DNA of 64,000 nucleotides from Dickeya dianthicola NCPPB 453 (GTDB lineage: Bacteria > Pseudomonadota > Gammaproteobacteria > Enterobacterales > Enterobacteriaceae), in the NCBI RefSeq assembly GCF_000365305.1, contig NZ_CM001841.1:2321412-2385411 (forward strand), read 5' to 3'. Shown here one piece after another: positions 60,400 to 64,000 of the stretch (positions are counted from its first letter, which is position 1; each line of letters opens with the position of its first letter). The notes under the pieces were generated by a model, which did not search any database, was not told the origin of the DNA, and worked only from the letters and a program-made list of their open reading frames with translations. Both the position numbers and the translations under genes were made by a program.

Positions 60400-60421
60400 A
60401 TCCCGGCGCAGGGCCGGGATC
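60400..60421 (+). terminator. Terminator of the symE fragment
   Basis: GATCCCGGC and GCCGGGATC around a short loop. The same hairpin follows the intact symE at 63342-63360. Each ends about 5 bases before the stop of a facing immunity gene. Confidence 0.75.
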
Positions 60422-60425
60422 TTGC

Positions 60426-60779
60426 TCAAGGCTGGTAATCTTCATATTCCCAGGCAAAAACCCGGGAGAGCCTCTGCGCGATCTCCATCCAGTCTTCACC
60501 CTCGCACTGATCGATATAGTCTGTGATGGTCTTTTTAATCTCATCCAGATCGTATTTACGAACCAGCAACGTGTGCCGCATTAGCTCTGGCAGCCATCGG
60601 TGCTTGCAGAGCCATTCAGGGGTACAGATATTTAGATGGAAATAATTTATCCCCTCTTCGTTTTCTGGACCTATTCTCAAATTGACCAATAGGATAAAAC
60701 AGTTTTTTTCTTCGGGCTGATAACTTTCCAAACTGAAATCTGGAGAATCAACCCATATACCCTTTAAGATCGCTTTCAT
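60426..60779 (-). CDS. Imm8-type immunity protein
   Basis: A 117-residue protein resembling the Imm8 family of polymorphic-toxin immunity proteins: KAILKGIWVDSPDFSLESYQ, IGPENEEGINYFHLNICTPE, and the end YIDQCEGEDWMEIAQRLSRV then FAWEYEDYQP. It would neutralise the toxin-like tail of the upstream recombinase gene. The ATG overlaps that gene's stop (ATGA), so the two are translated together. The family assignment is from memory of its conserved blocks. Confidence 0.8.
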   Translation of the reverse strand: MKAILKGIWVDSPDFSLESYQPEEKNCFILLVNLRIGPENEEGINYFHLNICTPEWLCKHRWLPELMRHTLLVRKYDLDEIKKTITDYIDQCEGEDWMEIAQRLSRVFAWEYEDYQP

Positions 60780-62521
60780 TTCTCAATACTCATATGCGCG
60801 TTGCCAGTGATCTTTCCGTCTTTCTGTTGGACAAAATTAGCCTGTATTCCTGTCGGATTTAAATGTTCTAGTGCATTGGGCTTTTCAGATGGCGATCTAT
60901 AAATACGTAATCCATCGGCACTAATTAAACATCCTGGACAATCTTTTTGATTAGTTACCAATTTGGCCCCATCACCAACCCAGATTTGCCCCAATCGCTC
61001 CGCTTCTTCTTTCTTTTCACGCTTGTCAGGTGACGGATTGTCAGCCTCCTCATCCGCCATCAGGTCAGCCGGCAACCCGGTTTCCTCTTCAGGGTCGCGC
61101 TCCGCCGGATGCGTCGAGGCATGAACCGCCTGCAACGCCCGGATGCTCACCTGCGTGTAGATTTGCGTGCTCTCCACGCTCGCATGGCCCAGCATCGCCT
61201 GTATCCACCGCAGGTCCGCCCCGTTCTCCAGCATCTGCGTGGCCATCGCGTGACGGAACAGGTGGCAGCTTCCCCATTTTGCTATTCCCGATGCCTTGAT
61301 GTAGTGACTCACCAGATTGGTGATGCCGTTCGGCGTCAATCCCTCGATGCCGTCCAGTGCCACGAACAGCGCCGGGCAGTGCGGGTTCACCAGCAGTTGC
61401 GGCCTCACCGCCTGCAGGTAATACGCCAGCCAGCGCAGCGCCCGCTGCCCGACCGGGATAACCCGGTCTTTCTTTCCCTTGCCCTGCACGATGGTCACGA
61501 TATGCCGGCTCGCATCCACGCTGTACACCTCCAGCACCGCCACTTCACCCCGCCGTATCCCGGTTGACCACAGCAGCTCCATCAGCGCCCGGTCACGGAT
61601 GCCCTGAAGCGTGGTCAGGTCCGGCAACGCCAGTACCTGCTCCACATCTGCCACGCTCAGGATATGACGCGGCAGCCGCTTTTCCAGACGCGGCAACACC
61701 AGACCCGACGCCGGGTCGGCCAGCAGCAGATGATGGCGGGTCATCCAGCCGAACCACACCACCAGTGGCCCCAACTGGCTGCGCTGCGTCCGGGTGCTCA
61801 GTGGCTCCCCGTTCGGCTTGCGGTACTGGTACAGGTGACGCTGATAGTGCTCCAGTATCGGTAAGGTGATGTCCCGGCCATAGTGCAGCCCACGCTCCGC
61901 CGCCCACAGGATGAACCGGTACTGATGATGGGTTTGCGTCTTCAGCGTGGTTTCTGACCAGTTCCGCTCCCGACGCCACGCCACGAACCGCAGCAGCAGC
62001 GCGCTGCCGCCGATACCGTGATGACCGGCGAACCCCAGCCGGAAGTGGCTCACCAGCTCCGGGTGCGTCAGACCGCGACCGGCCAGCCACTGCTGGGCTT
62101 CGGGGCTCGCCAGCAGGCTCTGGTGGTAGAAGCCAATGACCTGATTCAGCAGCGCCTGACCGTCATCATCCAGATCGGCGAGTTTCTGGCGGGGCGACGA
62201 GGCAGGGACAGGGACGGCGGCTAAAAAAGACGCCGAACCGGCCAGCTCCCGCAGCCGCAACAGGGTTTGCGGATACGTCAGCCGCTCGGTGTGTTGCAGC
62301 CAGTCCAGCACCGACCCCGACGCCCCGCAGCCGAAGCAGTGGTACAGGTTTTTCGACGGCGTGATGACGCAGGACGGCGTGTTTTCCTGATGGAACGGGC
62401 ACCGGCACACATAACTGTCCGCCCCCTGCTTTTTAAGCGTATGCCCCTGAGACTGCGCCACGGCCCGCAGCGACACCCCGCGTTTCAGTTGCTCCAGCTC
62501 TGCCGGTGTCATTCGTCCCAT
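60776..62521 (-). CDS. CHC2 zinc finger - tyrosine recombinase - toxin-like tail fusion
   Basis: A 581-residue chimera. Residues 1-70 are a DnaG-type zinc finger (CRCPFH, YHCFGCGASG), and 115-160 resemble the start of a primase core (VIGFYHQSLLASPEAQQWLA). From about 170 a tyrosine recombinase follows: Arg in STGIRRGEVAVLEV (about 322), HLFRHAMATQML (about 418) and the nucleophile Tyr in IYTQVS (about 455). The last 90 residues after ETGLPADLMA are different: KDCPGCLISADGLRIYRSPS and GIQANF with GNAHMSIEK resemble a polymorphic-toxin C-terminus. Imm8 overlaps downstream. I set the start at ATG 62521 after AGGAGCAGCGGAA. Confidence 0.8.
   Translation of the reverse strand: MGRMTPAELEQLKRGVSLRAVAQSQGHTLKKQGADSYVCRCPFHQENTPSCVITPSKNLYHCFGCGASGSVLDWLQHTERLTYPQTLLRLRELAGSASFLAAVPVPASSPRQKLADLDDDGQALLNQVIGFYHQSLLASPEAQQWLAGRGLTHPELVSHFRLGFAGHHGIGGSALLLRFVAWRRERNWSETTLKTQTHHQYRFILWAAERGLHYGRDITLPILEHYQRHLYQYRKPNGEPLSTRTQRSQLGPLVVWFGWMTRHHLLLADPASGLVLPRLEKRLPRHILSVADVEQVLALPDLTTLQGIRDRALMELLWSTGIRRGEVAVLEVYSVDASRHIVTIVQGKGKKDRVIPVGQRALRWLAYYLQAVRPQLLVNPHCPALFVALDGIEGLTPNGITNLVSHYIKASGIAKWGSCHLFRHAMATQMLENGADLRWIQAMLGHASVESTQIYTQVSIRALQAVHASTHPAERDPEEETGLPADLMADEEADNPSPDKREKKEEAERLGQIWVGDGAKLVTNQKDCPGCLISADGLRIYRSPSEKPNALEHLNPTGIQANFVQQKDGKITGNAHMSIEK
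61056..61084. repeat. 29-bp direct repeat, right copy
   Basis: Lies inside the recombinase gene and encodes ETGLPADLMA. It differs from the left copy (60169-60197) at one base. It marks the point where the recombinase tail changes from the ancestral to the toxin-like sequence. Confidence 0.9.
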
Positions 62522-62551
62522 TTCCGCTGCTCCTGTCAAAAACACGTCAAG

Positions 62552-62588
62552 ACCATATATATGTTTTAATATGGTACATCATGATGTA
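62552..62588. promoter_or_regulatory. Two palindromes in the divergent recombinase/XRE promoter
   Basis: ACCATAT and ATATGGT arms (62552-62575) adjoin the perfect 14-bp palindrome TACATCATGATGTA (62575-62588). They lie midway between the recombinase start and the XRE regulator start, and are good candidates for the regulator's operators. Confidence 0.55.
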
Positions 62589-62625
62589 TATTTAGCAAGT
62601 GCTGTTTTTTCGAGGGGGTAATATC

Positions 62626-63015
62626 ATGCGCACGACATCTCACTGGTATCTGCTCACTATGTCATTACCTGTCCGGTTAAACGCATTACGTAAAAAGCTC
62701 GGCCTGTCCCAGCAGGCAATGGCTGATGCTATCGGCCTGCATGTTAACAGTTGGAAGAAGTACGAGAGCGGCCAGGCCATGCCGTCGCTGGATGCACTCA
62801 AGAAGATTGCAACCACGCTGCATGTCAGTACCGATTACTTGCTGTTTGAAGAACATGAACGTGGCCCGAGCGACACGCTGACGCTTCAGTTTGAGGCCGT
62901 CAGCCAGTTACCTGAGAACGAGCAGGCGATTGTCAGGGAGGTGCTGGAGAGTCTGATTATCAAGTACCAGTCCCGCCGCTGGGACTCCGCAAGGAAAGCG
63001 GTTAAAGAAGAGTAG
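62626..63015 (+). CDS. XRE-family helix-turn-helix regulator
   Basis: A 129-residue repressor-like protein. The HTH covers about 15-70 (RLNALRKKLGLSQQAMADAI, WKKYESGQAMPSLDALKKIA), typical of phage-type regulators; the C-terminal helical part (LPENEQAIVREVLESLIIKY) likely mediates dimers. It is divergent from the recombinase and may control it. I set the start at ATG 62626 after GAGGGGG; ATG 62659 (MSLPVRL) is possible. A close family name is not recognisable. Confidence 0.85.
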   Translation: MRTTSHWYLLTMSLPVRLNALRKKLGLSQQAMADAIGLHVNSWKKYESGQAMPSLDALKKIATTLHVSTDYLLFEEHERGPSDTLTLQFEAVSQLPENEQAIVREVLESLIIKYQSRRWDSARKAVKEE

Positions 63016-63097
63016 CAGAGACAGGATTTAGCGCGGGGCTGAGGTGCTCTAACACCCCAACCCTGCTCACCACAAGCAACTAAACGAGGTAGTTACT

Positions 63098-63322
63098 ATG
63101 GCTGGACGCGATTCTAAGTCAGAACCCCGCGCAACTGAAGTAAAAGAACCCCAACGGCATTACACCGTCGGTTACGCCCCCAATGGCATGAAGGGCAACC
63201 CGCCGCCGCAACTCACACTGAAGGGCCGCTGGCTGGAAGATCTCGGCTTTAACACCGGACAGCCCGTTATCGTTACCGTGGAGCGCGGGCGGCTGGTGAT
63301 TGAGACGGAACTCAGGATCTAA
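63098..63322 (+). CDS. symE: SymE-family type I toxin
   Basis: A 74-residue SymE-like protein, MAGRDSKSEPRATEVKEPQR then the conserved HYTVGYAPN and LKGRWLEDLGFNTGQPVIVT with VERGRLVIE, an AbrB-like fold. In E. coli SymE is SOS-induced and held down by the antisense RNA SymR; I see no clear LexA box here and cannot see an antisense gene. The ribosome site is ACGAGGTAG. A truncated copy lies at 60211-60384. Confidence 0.85.
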   Translation: MAGRDSKSEPRATEVKEPQRHYTVGYAPNGMKGNPPPQLTLKGRWLEDLGFNTGQPVIVTVERGRLVIETELRI

Positions 63323-63341
63323 CCGGTAAAAAAGACGATCC

Positions 63342-63360
63342 CGGCGCAAGGGCCGGGATC
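63342..63360 (+). terminator. Terminator of symE
   Basis: GATCCCGGC and GCCGGGATC pair around a short loop, as in the truncated copy. It could also serve the facing immunity gene. Confidence 0.75.
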
Positions 63361-63363
63361 GTT

Positions 63364-63663
63364 TCAACCTTTTATTGTAAAAGTGACATAAATATTATTA
63401 CCGTGTAGTTTTCTTAAATGCTCTCTTGCATGATTGCAACTATCAGAAGGTGTTACCAAATTACAGTACCAATCCGCATAAAAATTATTCATTTTATTAT
63501 TTTCGTATTGATAAACATCCCCCCCAAGCACTGTCCATTTGGCTTTTTCAAATAACTCCAGAGCCTCATTTACGACAGATATCGGCAGCGCTGCATCATT
63601 AATACCATCATCCAAAAGACTTTTCCCACACCGGGCATATAACTCTAATATTTTATTAATCAC
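63364..63663 (-). CDS. Candidate immunity protein (Imm40-like)
   Basis: A 99-residue acidic protein following a toxin tail on the same strand. Features KWTVLGGDVYQYENNK and NNFYADWYCNLV recall the Imm40 family (GGDVY then an NW-like motif), an assignment I make from memory. The start is GTG 63663 with AAGG about 8 bases upstream. The low GC content contrasts with the backbone and is typical of exchangeable toxin-immunity modules. It converges on symE. Confidence 0.7.
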   Translation of the reverse strand: MINKILELYARCGKSLLDDGINDAALPISVVNEALELFEKAKWTVLGGDVYQYENNKMNNFYADWYCNLVTPSDSCNHAREHLRKLHGNNIYVTFTIKG

Positions 63664-63680
63664 ATCATTAACCTTATCAA

Positions 63681-64000
63681 TTATTTAGGAACAAAAAGAC
63701 GATGATTTATAGAGCCGTTTGGCTCCCGGATATATTCGAAAATGCCTTCTTTCCCACGATAGTTACCTGATATCTCTAACTTCAGACGCTCTATACCATC
63801 GCCACCAGTAATTACTGATACTGTTCCCTGGCCAGCATGGGCATCGACAGATTCTGGGAATGAGTGATAGTCGCCAGAAGATGCTTGATTTTTAACTTTA
63901 TCTGTATATGCCGTTCCCTTAAAGAAATCACCTGCGCTAATAGAACTTCTCTTATCAGATGATTCAGAAATATAGCTAGTACCTGTATTTTCTACAGGTC
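63681..64000 (-). CDS. C-terminal toxin domain of a larger polymorphic toxin (truncated by window edge)
   Basis: The frame is open from the right edge to a stop at 63681 and encodes about 105 residues, with GDFFKGTAYTDKVKNQASSG, DYHSFPESVDAHAGQ, GGDGIERLKLEI and YRGKEGIFEYIREPNGSINH then RLFVPK. This pattern is that of small nuclease-like toxin domains found at the ends of Rhs, CdiA and LXG proteins. It lies 17 bp before its probable immunity gene. The carrier protein is outside the window; an Rhs or orphan tail is most likely given the surroundings. Confidence 0.75.
   Translation of the reverse strand, partial: PVENTGTSYISESSDKRSSISAGDFFKGTAYTDKVKNQASSGDYHSFPESVDAHAGQGTVSVITGGDGIERLKLEISGNYRGKEGIFEYIREPNGSINHRLFVPK

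Overview
The window is chromosomal DNA of a soft-rot enterobacterium, almost certainly Dickeya. The evidence is an enterobacterial backbone whose gene order closely follows Escherichia coli, interrupted by the pectin-catabolism genes that define Dickeya: kdgF, kduI, kduD, pelW, togMNAB, kdgM, paeX, ogl and the regulator kdgR.

Left backbone (1-13 kb): the end of sdaA, a methyl-accepting chemotaxis protein, yoaE, the mannose PTS manXYZ, yobD, the Mn exporter mntP behind a yybP-ykoY riboswitch, rlmA, cspC and the 38-codon yobF. A 1.3-kb gap with an enlarged ERIC element precedes the fructosamine-kinase-like yniA and yniB.

Pectin island (13.1-24.0 kb): it sits between yniB and a ydjM homologue, where E. 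coli has yniC. KdgM and PaeX act at the envelope, TogMNAB imports oligogalacturonides, PelW and (at 38-39 kb) Ogl cleave them, and KdgF, KduI and KduD convert the unsaturated products. KdgR-like palindromes lie before kdgF/kduI, pelW and ogl.

Middle backbone (24-41 kb): ydjM with a LexA box, tcyP, osmE, nadE, yddG, a ygbA-like gene under an NsrR-like palindrome, then the translation block thrS-infC-rpmI-rplT-pheM-pheS-pheT-ihfA on the minus strand, with an AUU start for infC and the pheM attenuator. Next come yebO, kdgR, ogl and htpX.

Right backbone (41-59 kb): a GAF-PAS-GGDEF-EAL protein, icd, a frameshifted rluE, nudJ, mnmA, hflD, purB, phoPQ, roxA, pepT and a Feo iron(II) operon with two FeoA-type proteins.

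Accessory end (59.5-64 kb): a ParE/RHH toxin-antitoxin pair, a gene joining a DnaG-type zinc finger, a tyrosine recombinase and a polymorphic-toxin-like tail, overlapped by an Imm8-type immunity gene, a divergent XRE regulator, one whole and one truncated symE, and a second toxin tail with its immunity gene entering from the right. A 29-bp direct repeat shows that the recombinase's 3' end was replaced and its former tail left downstream. This tail-swapping recombinase locus is the most unusual thing seen. A second genome-wide oddity is at least ten short tandem duplications (14-22 bp period), often next to stop codons.
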